DNA of 64,000 nt from NCBI GenBank assembly GCA_001940925.1, contig MSGZ01000040.1, positions 1 to 64,000 on the forward strand, in the 5' to 3' direction. The notes under the pieces are model-generated. The model was given only the letters and a program-made list of their open reading frames with translations, searched no databases and was not told where the DNA came from. The position numbers and the translations under genes were made by a program. Position 1 is the first letter of the stretch, and each line of letters opens with the position of its first letter. The stretch comes from Ruminococcus sp. Phil11. Its GTDB lineage: Bacteria; Bacillota; Clostridia; Oscillospirales; Ruminococcaceae. Shown here one piece after another: positions 44,961-53,261 of the stretch.

Positions 44961-45431
44961 TCATTTCGCCGCCTTTATTTTGTTGACCTGGGCCATGATC
45001 TTATCGACCCATTCGTCATCGGGCGGGCCGATCTGAAACACGCGGAAGCCGTAATACTGCCCGTTCTGATAGACGGAGCGGTCGTCGTCCACATGCAGGT
45101 CAATGCGGTAATGCGCAGGATATTTCGAGGGCATCGGGTCTTTATGCTCCGCCTGCACCTCCTTCTCATGCCGCGCACCGTTCACAATACTGTCAATACG
45201 GATGCCGTAATGCCGGAACAGTGAGCGGATATAAAACGGCGTGCGGAACGAGGTCGTATACACCCAGATCTCGCAGCCCGCTTCCCGCAGACGGCGCATC
45301 AGCTCAATCGTTCCCTTCCGCAGCCGCTCGTGATAGATCTTATTCCACGGAAAACCGAGCGGCGGCTCGAGCGTGAAGCCGTCCTCCTCCGCAACAAACA
45401 GGGTATCGTCCAGATCAAATGAGATGCGCAT
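44961..45431 (-). CDS. HAD-superfamily hydrolase
   Basis: 156 residues. Motif I FDLDDTLF (residues 5-12), motif II WVYTTSF, and motif IV HVDDDRS near 115. A small HAD phosphatase with little cap. Substrate unknown. Convergent with sigG (7 bp between stops); followed upstream by the YigZ gene on the same strand. Confidence 0.88.
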   Translation of the reverse strand: MRISFDLDDTLFVAEEDGFTLEPPLGFPWNKIYHERLRKGTIELMRRLREAGCEIWVYTTSFRTPFYIRSLFRHYGIRIDSIVNGARHEKEVQAEHKDPMPSKYPAHYRIDLHVDDDRSVYQNGQYYGFRVFQIGPPDDEWVDKIMAQVNKIKAAK

Positions 45432-45440
45432 AAAAACCTC

Positions 45441-46061
45441 TTAATAGCTGACAAAATGTGTTTCAAGCTGCTCGAGCGCGGGCTTTCCGTTGTAAAGCTC
45501 CGTCAGGGCAGCTTCCATTTTCTCATATTCCGATTCCGGAATATCAAAAAGCAGCGTGACCTTATCGCTGAAATCGCTGCCCGCATCCTTGATGCCGTAC
45601 TGCGGCAGCAGGTGACTTAATGTGCCGTAAAAGCTGTAATCCGTTTCGAGCCTGATGCGGAGCGATTCCTTGAAATGCAGCAGCTCCGCAGTTTTGACGG
45701 ATTCCGCCGCCGCACCGGAATAGGCTCTTGTCAGACCCGGTGCGCCGAGCAGTACGCCGCCGAAATAACGCGTCACAACGCAGCAGACGTCGGTCAGCCC
45801 GGATTTCTGCAGCACGCCGAGCACTGGGATCCCGCCGGTGCCCTGCGGCTCGCCGTCGTCGCTGTAGCGGGTCGCGGCGGGCTCCCGCAGGATATACGCC
45901 CAGACATTATGACGCGCCTTGTGATGCTTCGCCTTCACCGTCTCGATGATCTCCCGGCATTCGTCCTCCGTTTTCGCGGGGAAAAGCTGCGCGATGAATT
46001 CCGAGCGTTTTTCGGTGATGCTGCCCTCACAGGGCGCAGAAACTGTGGTAAATTCGATCAT
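45441..46061 (-). CDS. YigZ/IMPACT family protein
   Basis: 206 residues. N-terminal UPF0029/IMPACT domain with KRSEFIAQLFPAKTEDE, AYILREPAATRYSDDGEPQGTGG and VTRYFGGVLLGAPGLTRAY, then a DUF1949-like domain. Conserved in bacteria, thought to bind nucleic acid or regulate translation; not proven. GGAGA before ATG 46061; 9 bp from the HAD gene. Confidence 0.92.
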   Translation of the reverse strand: MIEFTTVSAPCEGSITEKRSEFIAQLFPAKTEDECREIIETVKAKHHKARHNVWAYILREPAATRYSDDGEPQGTGGIPVLGVLQKSGLTDVCCVVTRYFGGVLLGAPGLTRAYSGAAAESVKTAELLHFKESLRIRLETDYSFYGTLSHLLPQYGIKDAGSDFSDKVTLLFDIPESEYEKMEAALTELYNGKPALEQLETHFVSY

Positions 46062-46072
46062 AGCGTTCTCCG

Positions 46073-46594
46073 TTATCTTGACAGGTATTCAAAGCAGATA
46101 TATTCCCGCGTATCGGGAAATTTCAGGATCCCGTAGCTTCTGCTGCCGGTGCCGGCCGGATAATAGACAAGCACCGCAGCACCGGTAATGTCCCTGTCTG
46201 TGATGCGCGAAAACGGCAGATGCAGCGGAAAGGCATCGAGCCCCTCGTCCGGGTCTGCACATTCCCCCGCCGTTTTGCCGTACCAGTAAGCCGCAGTGCC
46301 GGGTTCCGGCTCCGGCGTATCGAGATGATAGTGATCCGTCAGCGTATCCTCAAACTGCGCCGCTGTATCCTCCGGCAGTGTAAAAGCGTACATATACAGC
46401 TTGCTCAACAGCAGCCGACGCTGCACAAAGCGCAGATTTTCCGCACCCTCCTGCGGCAGAAAAGGCACTCTGCCGTCGTCCTCAATATAAGCCAGATAGC
46501 TGCTGTATGTCCGGAATCTGCCCGCATAGCAGAGCAGGGCGATGCCCGCAAGCAGCAAAACCGGCAGCGCGATCAGTCGTTTTTTCTTCATCAT
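46073..46594 (-). CDS. membrane-anchored hypothetical protein
   Basis: 173 residues: basic start MMKKKR, one helix (about 7-25), then an extracytoplasmic domain with YSSYLAYIEDDGRVPFLPQEG and a Tyr/Asp-rich end. Its ATG overlaps the tmcAL stop (ATGA), so it is translated with tmcAL. No family recognised. Confidence 0.7.
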   Translation of the reverse strand: MMKKKRLIALPVLLLAGIALLCYAGRFRTYSSYLAYIEDDGRVPFLPQEGAENLRFVQRRLLLSKLYMYAFTLPEDTAAQFEDTLTDHYHLDTPEPEPGTAAYWYGKTAGECADPDEGLDAFPLHLPFSRITDRDITGAAVLVYYPAGTGSRSYGILKFPDTREYICFEYLSR

Positions 46595-47781
46595 TTCACC
46601 ATGCCGATCATAGCCTTATAGTCAGCGTCCGCAGGATTGATGCGCCGCTGCGCCAGTCCGTAGACCGAGGTCGCGCGTGCTTCCAGTTCGGCGCAGGCCT
46701 TCTGTGCGGGTCCCAGCTCCGCCAGCTTTGCCAGCGATGTACCGTACGGCAGCGTCGTACCGGCGTTTTTGGCCGCCGTCAGGATATCCCGTCCGCGCTC
46801 GGAGATCGCAAGGATCCGGCCGTATGGCGGCGGGCTCTGCGTGTCCTCCGGCTTGATGCCGATCAGCAGATCGAGCAGGATGCGCCGGATGCGGGACATC
46901 GGATACCGCTTGCTCTTGATCGAGAGCAGCAGCGATTCCAGCGATGTCTCATTGCGGGCGGCAAGGATCTTGTTTTCGAGCCCCTGCCCGACCTCCGGCA
47001 GCGCGGCAATTTCCTCTGCGGTCGTCGTCCGCAGCTTATAGAGCAGTACGCGTTCCAGATGCTCGAACCGCGCGATCATGCCGGTCGCGGCACATGCGCT
47101 GATCGCGTCGGAGGAATTTTCCGGCACCAGATCGTCGAAATCGTCACTGTGATTTTCCATGAGCTGACGGATCAGCGAGGCACTTGCGATCTTGCCGGTC
47201 GCGGTCATGCCGTCGTGCATCTCATTGCGCTTGATCGTGAACGGCTGGATCTTCAGCTTGACCGCGACCATTGCCTTCAGGTATTCGATCGCGAGCGTGT
47301 TGTTCGGATAGCTGAACAGCATCCCGATCTCGTCGCCGTAGGTCTGCCGGATCAAGATCTGCAGTGCCTTCGGATACGAATTGCCGAGCTTCATCAGGTC
47401 CTCCAGCTCCGGACGCTTTGCGCAGGCATAGCTCGCCTTGACCGCTCCGGTCAGCAGCGAGAGGTCGCCGCACTCGCTCCCGAAGGAGAGCTCATCCACG
47501 CAGCCTAAGCCCTTCAGAATATACATCGCGCCCTTCGCATAGGTCTCCGCGGAGCTCAGGCAGTACGCGACCGGCAGCTCAATGACCAGATCGGCGCCGC
47601 AGCGGACGGCAGTCTTTGCACGCTCAAACTTGTTGAGCACAGCCACATCGCCGCGCTGCACAAAGTTGCCGCTCATCAGGGCAACGATATGCGTCGCGCC
47701 GTTTTTGCGCGTCTCCTCGATATGATACAGATGTCCGTTATGGAAAGGATTATATTCACAAATGATTCCGCTGATCTTCAT
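46591..47781 (-). CDS. tmcAL: tRNA(Met) cytidine acetate ligase
   Basis: 396 residues. Start MKISGIICEYNPFHNGHLYHI is the nucleotidyltransferase HxGH motif of TmcAL/YlbM, which uses acetate and ATP to make N4-acetylcytidine at the wobble base of elongator tRNA-Met. MSGNFVQRGD, FGSECGD and SMPMSRIRR-like YPMSRIRRILL blocks support it. It lies back to back with ackA, an acetate-metabolism gene. AAGGAGG before ATG 47781. Confidence 0.95.
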   Translation of the reverse strand: MKISGIICEYNPFHNGHLYHIEETRKNGATHIVALMSGNFVQRGDVAVLNKFERAKTAVRCGADLVIELPVAYCLSSAETYAKGAMYILKGLGCVDELSFGSECGDLSLLTGAVKASYACAKRPELEDLMKLGNSYPKALQILIRQTYGDEIGMLFSYPNNTLAIEYLKAMVAVKLKIQPFTIKRNEMHDGMTATGKIASASLIRQLMENHSDDFDDLVPENSSDAISACAATGMIARFEHLERVLLYKLRTTTAEEIAALPEVGQGLENKILAARNETSLESLLLSIKSKRYPMSRIRRILLDLLIGIKPEDTQSPPPYGRILAISERGRDILTAAKNAGTTLPYGTSLAKLAELGPAQKACAELEARATSVYGLAQRRINPADADYKAMIGMVK

Positions 47782-47904
47782 GTAAAAGCCTCCTTGCTGT
47801 CAGTGGGACCCGTTCTGTATGCCGCTTTGCCGTCATTCCGGACAAACCGGAAGCGGAATCGGCGTACTCTGCAATGCGAAATGCGGATTTTTTCACAAAC
47901 CCTC

Positions 47905-47933
47905 TTGCAAGTTGCAGGAATTTCGTGTATAAT
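47905..47933 (+). promoter_or_regulatory. promoter of ackA
   Basis: -35 TTGCAA (47905-47910), 17-bp spacer, -10 TATAAT (47928-47933), about 70 bp before the start codon. Confidence 0.8.
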
Positions 47934-48004
47934 AAAGAATGCGACTGACCGTTCCGGGAACGGACGTCAACAGAAGTTTCTATATTGGAAAGGAAGAGTT
48001 TATT

Positions 48005-49204
48005 ATGTTAATTCTCGTAGTCAACGCCGGCAGCTCCTCGCTGAAGTACCAGCTCATCAATATGGAGGATGAGAGCGTTCTCGCAAAGGGCAACTGCGAC
48101 CGCATCGGCATCGACGGCCATGTGAGCCACAAGACTGCGGACGGCAGAACCGTTGATGCAGACTGCAATTTCCCGACCCACACCGAGGCCTTTGAAAAGC
48201 TCGTCGAGGTGCTGACGACCGGCGATGCTGCCGTCATCAAGTCCATGGACGAGATTTCCGCTGTCGGCCACCGCATCGTTCAGGGTGCAGAGGTCTTTGA
48301 CCGTCCCTGCCTTGTCACACCGGAGATTATCGACAAGATCGACGACCTCAGAGAGCTGGCACCGGTCCACAACCATGCACATGCACTTGCACTGCGTGCC
48401 TGCACCGCGGTCATTCCCAAGACCACCCCGCAGGTCGTTGTCTTTGACACCGCATTCCACCAGACCATGCCGCCGAAGGCATACATGTTCGCACTCCCCT
48501 ATGAGGATTACGAGAAGTATCATGTCCGCAAGTACGGCTTCCACGGCACCTCTCACCGCTTTGTTTCTGCGGCACTCGCAGAGGCAATGGGCAAGGATAT
48601 CAAGGATCTGAAGATCGTCTCCTGCCACCTCGGAAACGGCTCCTCTATCACCGCTGTTGAAGGCGGCAAGTGCATCGACACCTCCATGGGCTTCACCCCG
48701 CTGGACGGTATCCTGATGGGTACCCGCTGCGGCGCGGTCGATCCGTCCGCTGTCACCTTCGTTGCGGATAAACACGGCTTCACGCCGGACGAGATGAGCC
48801 AGTACATGAACAAGAAGTCCGGCTTCCTCGGCATTTCCGGTATCTCCTCGGATAACCGCGAGATCACCGCTGCTGCGGAAAAGGGCGACAAGCGCGCGAT
48901 CCTCGCAACCGAGATGCTCGCATATCAGATCCAGCGCTACATCGGCGCATACACCGCTGCAATGAACGGCGTGGATGCTGTCCTGTTCACCGGCGGCATC
49001 GGCGAGAATTCGTGGGAAGTCCGCGAGCGCGTCTGCAGCAACATGAGCTACTTCGGCATCGAGATCGACAAGGAGCTCAATAAGAACACCCGCGGCAAGC
49101 TGATGAAGATCTCGACACCGGAAGCCAAAACCGAGGTCTGGATCGTTCCGACGAACGAGGAGCTTCTGATCGCACGCGATACGCTTGCACTGATCTCGAA
49201 ATAA
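48005..49204 (+). CDS. ackA: acetate kinase
   Basis: 399 residues. Converts acetyl phosphate and ADP to acetate and ATP, the main ATP-yielding step of acetogenic fermentation. Signatures: LVVNAGSSSLKYQL (4-17), HRIVQGAEVF, KYGFHGTSHRFV, and GFTPLDGILMGTRCG, with GGIGENS near the C-terminus. Length standard. The usual partner pta is not in the window. GAAAGGAAGAG before ATG 48005. Codon use is strongly biased, as in highly expressed genes. Confidence 0.98.
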   Translation: MLILVVNAGSSSLKYQLINMEDESVLAKGNCDRIGIDGHVSHKTADGRTVDADCNFPTHTEAFEKLVEVLTTGDAAVIKSMDEISAVGHRIVQGAEVFDRPCLVTPEIIDKIDDLRELAPVHNHAHALALRACTAVIPKTTPQVVVFDTAFHQTMPPKAYMFALPYEDYEKYHVRKYGFHGTSHRFVSAALAEAMGKDIKDLKIVSCHLGNGSSITAVEGGKCIDTSMGFTPLDGILMGTRCGAVDPSAVTFVADKHGFTPDEMSQYMNKKSGFLGISGISSDNREITAAAEKGDKRAILATEMLAYQIQRYIGAYTAAMNGVDAVLFTGGIGENSWEVRERVCSNMSYFGIEIDKELNKNTRGKLMKISTPEAKTEVWIVPTNEELLIARDTLALISK

Positions 49205-49335
49205 CCGAATCAAAAGGATATACTCTATTATAACACTCTTGATGCATAAAAGGCAAGGCATTTTTGCTTGACGTTTTATACAAATTTAAGAGTTGAATTT
49301 TGGCACACTGAAAATCGGAAACGGAGGCCGGCTTC

Positions 49336-49905
49336 ATGTCGAATTTCAAGGATGTTCTCAAAGGATTCTTCCGGGACGATTCCGGGGAGGACGATTATGT
49401 GCTTCCGCTGGATGAAAGCGGCAAGCTGATCCGCCCCATGGGGACGGTCAAAGCGGTCGCCCACAGCTTTAAGACAAGAAGCCGCTCCGGATCGGATTCA
49501 GGTTCCGCTCTGCCGGAGAAGCTTCCGCTGGACGACGAATCCCGCGCGCTGCTGGAGATCGCAAATGCGGTGCGCGACAAGGCCTATGCAAAGTATTCCG
49601 GCTTCCGGGTCGGGGCTGCGCTGGTCGGAGAATCCGGTCAGGTGTATCTCGGCGTCAACATCGAGAACGCGTCGTATCCGGCCGGAATCTGCGCGGAGCG
49701 TGCTGCACTCTGTGCCGCGGTCACTGCGGGCGAGCAGCGTTTCTCCGCAATCGCGATCGTCGGCGGCGATGACGGCGAACCCTGCTATCCCTGCGGCATC
49801 TGCAGGCAGGCACTCGCAGAATTCTGCGGGCCGGAGCTTCCGGTCATTCTCGCAGACGGCGTGTATCCGCTCGGCGGACTGCTGCCGCATTCCTTTGCAT
49901 TATAA
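49336..49905 (+). CDS. cdd: cytidine deaminase with N-terminal extension
   Basis: 189 residues. The C-terminal 125 residues are a zinc cytidine deaminase: CAERAALCAAV (catalytic Glu with the first Zn cysteine) and PCYPCGICRQAL (two more Zn cysteines). Typical enzymes have about 130 residues; here some 60 residues precede, beginning MSNFKDVLKGFFRDDSGED with low-complexity Ser/Arg at 45-58, likely disordered. Pyrimidine salvage. GGAGG before ATG 49336. Confidence 0.92.
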   Translation: MSNFKDVLKGFFRDDSGEDDYVLPLDESGKLIRPMGTVKAVAHSFKTRSRSGSDSGSALPEKLPLDDESRALLEIANAVRDKAYAKYSGFRVGAALVGESGQVYLGVNIENASYPAGICAERAALCAAVTAGEQRFSAIAIVGGDDGEPCYPCGICRQALAEFCGPELPVILADGVYPLGGLLPHSFAL

Positions 49906-50069
49906 ACAGACGAGGCAGGAAGCAGGGGCATAGTACCGTGCCTCTTGCCTCTCTGCAGTTCCGGAAGTGAAATGCGAGGCGTAACCTTGTACGGTTACTA
50001 TTCACTATTCACTGATTTCCGATAGCAAATAAAGAAAGAAACAAAAAGAACAAAAAGAAGGGTGATACC

Positions 50070-51710
50070 ATGCGCAGAATGCGAGCCTTGCTTCTGACGC
50101 TGCTGCTGACCGCACTGTTCTGCTGCGGCTGCGGCGAGGATGAAAATGTCATCAAGGGCGCAGGGCATTCCTTTTCGTACTGTCTGGTCGGCAATCCGGA
50201 TACGCTGGACCCGCAGCTCGCGGAGAATGCTTCGGCAAAGACCGTGCTGGCCAATCTGTTCGAGGGACTGCTCACGCTGGATGCCGCAGGCAGTCTGCAG
50301 AACGGCGTCGCCGAATCCTATACAGTCTCTGATGACATGCTGCATTATTCCTTCACGCTGCGGAAGGATTCTTACTGGTACGATGCATACGCGGAGAACA
50401 GCGGGTTCGGCAAGGACGCGAAGAAAAACGTCACAGCGCAGGATTTTGTCTTTGCGTTCCGGCGGCTGTTTGATCCGAAATACAGCTCCCCGAATGCAGA
50501 GGCGTTCAGCTGCCTCAAAAATGCGCGGGAGATCATGGCGCAGCGGCTCGCACCGTCGAATATCGGCGTGGAGGCAAAATCCGACTACGAGCTGGAATTT
50601 ACGCTTGAGCGGCCGGATACCGGCTTTCTCATGCTGCTGACGTCCCCTGCTGCAATGCCGTGCAGTCAGGAGTATTTCGAGAACAGCAAGGGGCGATACG
50701 GGCTGGATGAGGCGTCGGTCATCGGAAACGGCAGCTTTGCCATGTCGCGCTGGCTGTACGACCCCTACGGCAAATACAACGTCGTGCAGCTGGTACGAAA
50801 CCCGCTGAACCACGAGGTCAAGCGCATCTTCCCGACGGAGCTGAACCTCTACATCGAGGAATCCGATGCGGATGCCGCAGCGATCTTCACAGAGGGCAAT
50901 GCCGAATGCTATGTGACGACACAGAACAGTCTGGTCGGGCGTTCGGAATATCAGGCAGAAGGCAGCTACAGCATCACGCTCGGGCTGATCGCCAATCCGG
51001 ATTCGCATTTCGCCGATGCGAATGTCCGCAGTGCTATGGCACTGACGCTCGACCGCGGGCGGTTCCCGGCAGACGATCAGGATATCCGCAGAGCATCGGG
51101 CATTCTGCCGCCGGGCATCACGATGCTGAACAAAAGCTGCCGCGAGCTGATCGCAGACGCAGCCTTCCAGAACTATGATCCGCCCGAAGCGGACCGGCTC
51201 TATCACAAGGCGATGCGCAAGCTCCGCATCTCCGAGTTGGAGGAGGGCAAGGTTCTGGTCTGCGCCGGCATGATGGACTACACGATCTTAGCGGAGGTGC
51301 TTGACCTCTGGCGCGACGAGCTTGACCTGCATTTCAGCATTGAGGAGGTCACGGAACCGGAATACGAATCACGGCTCGCTTCCGGGGACTACGCCCTCGC
51401 GCTGTATGCGGTCACCGGTGCGTATCACGATGCGCCGTCCGTCTTTGAAAATGTGATCTCGGACAGCAGGCTGCACTGTGCGGAAGCCGCTTCGGTCAGA
51501 ACGCTTCTGGAGCAGGCCGCCGCCGTGCCGAATCTCACGGACTGCGTGGAGCTCTACCGACAGGCAGAGGAAGCGATCCTCTCAGACAATTGCTTCATCC
51601 CGCTGTTCTATAAGCAGCGGTATCTGATCTGCAAGCAGGGCGTTTCGGATGTTGTGTTCAATCCGTTCAGCGGACAGGTGCAGTTTTCCGAAGCGAAATT
51701 TTATCAGTAA
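50070..51710 (+). CDS. oligopeptide/nickel-type ABC transporter substrate-binding lipoprotein
   Basis: 546 residues, SBP_bac_5 family (OppA/DppA/NikA-like). Signal peptide with lipobox near ALFCCGC; then GNPDTLDPQLAENASAKTVLANLFEGLLT, the usual opening, and IGNGSFAMSRW in the middle. Anchored outside the membrane. No permease or ATPase genes adjoin on either side, so it is an orphan binding protein that must share a transporter encoded elsewhere or act as a receptor. GGGTGAT before ATG 50070. Confidence 0.92.
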   Translation: MRRMRALLLTLLLTALFCCGCGEDENVIKGAGHSFSYCLVGNPDTLDPQLAENASAKTVLANLFEGLLTLDAAGSLQNGVAESYTVSDDMLHYSFTLRKDSYWYDAYAENSGFGKDAKKNVTAQDFVFAFRRLFDPKYSSPNAEAFSCLKNAREIMAQRLAPSNIGVEAKSDYELEFTLERPDTGFLMLLTSPAAMPCSQEYFENSKGRYGLDEASVIGNGSFAMSRWLYDPYGKYNVVQLVRNPLNHEVKRIFPTELNLYIEESDADAAAIFTEGNAECYVTTQNSLVGRSEYQAEGSYSITLGLIANPDSHFADANVRSAMALTLDRGRFPADDQDIRRASGILPPGITMLNKSCRELIADAAFQNYDPPEADRLYHKAMRKLRISELEEGKVLVCAGMMDYTILAEVLDLWRDELDLHFSIEEVTEPEYESRLASGDYALALYAVTGAYHDAPSVFENVISDSRLHCAEAASVRTLLEQAAAVPNLTDCVELYRQAEEAILSDNCFIPLFYKQRYLICKQGVSDVVFNPFSGQVQFSEAKFYQ

Positions 51711-51755
51711 TACGGGGAAAAACAAGCAAATACGGGTGTGGAAAGGAAAATCTTT

Positions 51756-52226
51756 ATGTTCAGGCAATGGGTCGGCCTTTTGGAAAAAGAGGGCTGGAAG
51801 ATCACGATGCGGGAAACAGAGGCAGCTGTTCCGGAGGAGATCAGCGACCGCTATCCGGCACCGGCTGCATGGGCGGCGTTCATCGCGCCGGTTTCCGAAT
51901 GCGTCAGCGGGGACGGCAAAGTCCGCTTCCTGACGTTTGAGGACTATCAGACGCAGCGGGACGGCTTCCGCTGGAATGAGCCGGAGCTCCGGAGCACGGA
52001 GGCTGCGGGCAACGATCACGAGATGCGCGCTGCGGTGACCGGCTTCTGGAATTATCATCTGCCGATCGTGCACTGCACCGGCGATCCGTATGCATATTAC
52101 GCGATCGACACGCAGTTCGGCAGCGTCGTCTACGGCGAAGCACCGGAATTTGAAACGGCTGAGGTCGCAGCCGAAAGCTTTGAGCAGTTCATCCAAAAGC
52201 TCATTGACGGCGCGATCAAGCTCTGA
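51756..52226 (+). CDS. SMI1/KNR4-like (SUKH) protein
   Basis: 156 residues from ATG 51756 (AAAGGAAA site; GTG 51738 is the alternative). Helical opening FRQWVGLLEKEGWKITMRE, then the SUKH-type core YPAPAAWAAFIAPV, and FWNYHLPIVHCTGDPYAYYAID near the end. SUKH proteins are often immunity proteins for toxins, but single copies also occur with no toxin nearby, as here. Assignment moderate. Confidence 0.7.
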   Translation: MFRQWVGLLEKEGWKITMRETEAAVPEEISDRYPAPAAWAAFIAPVSECVSGDGKVRFLTFEDYQTQRDGFRWNEPELRSTEAAGNDHEMRAAVTGFWNYHLPIVHCTGDPYAYYAIDTQFGSVVYGEAPEFETAEVAAESFEQFIQKLIDGAIKL

Positions 52227-52252
52227 GGAAATACAGAAAACGGAGGACGGTC

Positions 52253-53017
52253 ATGCGTGCTGTCACATGGAATGTCAACGGACTGAGAGCCTGCGAAAAG
52301 AAAGGCTTTGCTGACTTTTTCAGGGAAATAGATGCAGATTTCTTCTGCATTCAGGAGACAAAAATGCAGGAGAATCAGCTCTCTGCGCTGAGCTGGTCGG
52401 CGGAGGGCTATCACGCGTTCTGGAACAGCGCCGAGAAAAAGGGCTATTCCGGCACGGCGGTCTTTGCAAAAAAGGAGCCGCTTTCCGTCACTAAGGAAAT
52501 GACGACCGGCGGCATCTCAAATGAGGGCAGAGTGCTGACGCTGGAATATCCGGATTTCTATCTGGTCAATGCCTATGTGCCGAATGTCCGGCGCGATCTG
52601 ATCCGCATCCCGCTGCGCATGGAGTGGGAGGACGCGCTGCGTGCGCATCTGCTGGCACTGGACGAAAAAAAGCCGGTGCTCTACTGCGGCGACCTCAACG
52701 TCGCGCATCAGCCGATCGACCTGAAAAACGCGAAGTCCAATGAGGGCAACGCGGGCTATACCGCAGAGGAGCGCGCCAAAATGACCGAGCTTCTGGCGGC
52801 AGGCTTCACGGACGCATTCCGCAGCAAATACCCCGACCGCACCGATGCGTATACATGGTGGTCGTACATGGGCAGAGCGCGGGAGAAGAACGTCGGCTGG
52901 CGCATTGACTACTGGATCCTGTCAAACCGCCTTGCTGACCGCATTGACGATGTCATCATCCACAAGGATACCATGGGCAGCGACCACTGCCCGCTGGAAC
53001 TCCGGATCTCACTGTAA
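52253..53017 (+). CDS. xth: exodeoxyribonuclease III
   Basis: 254 residues. AP endonuclease/3' exonuclease of base excision repair, EEP fold: VTWNVNGLRAC (4-14), the metal Glu in CIQETKMQ (32-39), YCGDLNVAHQPIDL and the C-terminal GSDHCPLELRI with the catalytic Asp-His pair. GGAGG before ATG 52253. Confidence 0.97.
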   Translation: MRAVTWNVNGLRACEKKGFADFFREIDADFFCIQETKMQENQLSALSWSAEGYHAFWNSAEKKGYSGTAVFAKKEPLSVTKEMTTGGISNEGRVLTLEYPDFYLVNAYVPNVRRDLIRIPLRMEWEDALRAHLLALDEKKPVLYCGDLNVAHQPIDLKNAKSNEGNAGYTAEERAKMTELLAAGFTDAFRSKYPDRTDAYTWWSYMGRAREKNVGWRIDYWILSNRLADRIDDVIIHKDTMGSDHCPLELRISL

Positions 53018-53030
53018 AGCGGTATCTGCG

Positions 53031-53212
53031 ATGCATCCGTAATGAGGGCTCCGCCCTCAAACTCCCGCTGGGGACATTGTCCCCAGACCCCATTATTATA
53101 AAATGTATTCACCCCATTTTACACATAACGGGATTCTTAAGGGACAGTGTCCCTTAAGCGGGGCTTGGGGCAGAGCCCCATTATCAATCATCGCGCAGCG
53201 ATACCTTTTTCA
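53031..53212 (-). repeat. palindrome-rich intergenic element, copy B
   Basis: Inverted relative to copy A (43655-43885). Shared blocks: GAGGGCTCCGCCCTC, GGGGACATTGTCCCC followed by AGACCCCATTATTATA, AAGGGACAGTGTCCCTT, and the end GCGCAGCGATACCTTTTTCA. It separates two convergent genes. Confidence 0.8.
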
Positions 53213-53222
53213 ACAAACTGAA

Positions 53223-53251
53223 CCGCCGGTATGTTTGATGCATACCGGCGG
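53223..53251. terminator. bidirectional terminator between exonuclease III and the PASTA protein
   Basis: Perfect 11-bp stem CCGCCGGTATG/CATACCGGCGG with a 7-nt loop; T-rich on the plus-strand exit (CTGTTTTGTTTT), weaker on the minus. Confidence 0.8.
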
Positions 53252-53261
53252 CTGTTTTGTT

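Noticed and set aside
48008-49261. 417-codon open frame opposite ackA
   Set aside because: Acetate kinase on the other strand is certain; strongly biased codons create the open reverse frame.
49998-51206. 402-codon minus-strand frame opposite the oligopeptide-binding protein
   Set aside because: Shadow of the SBP_bac_5 gene; low family likeness and no start signal.
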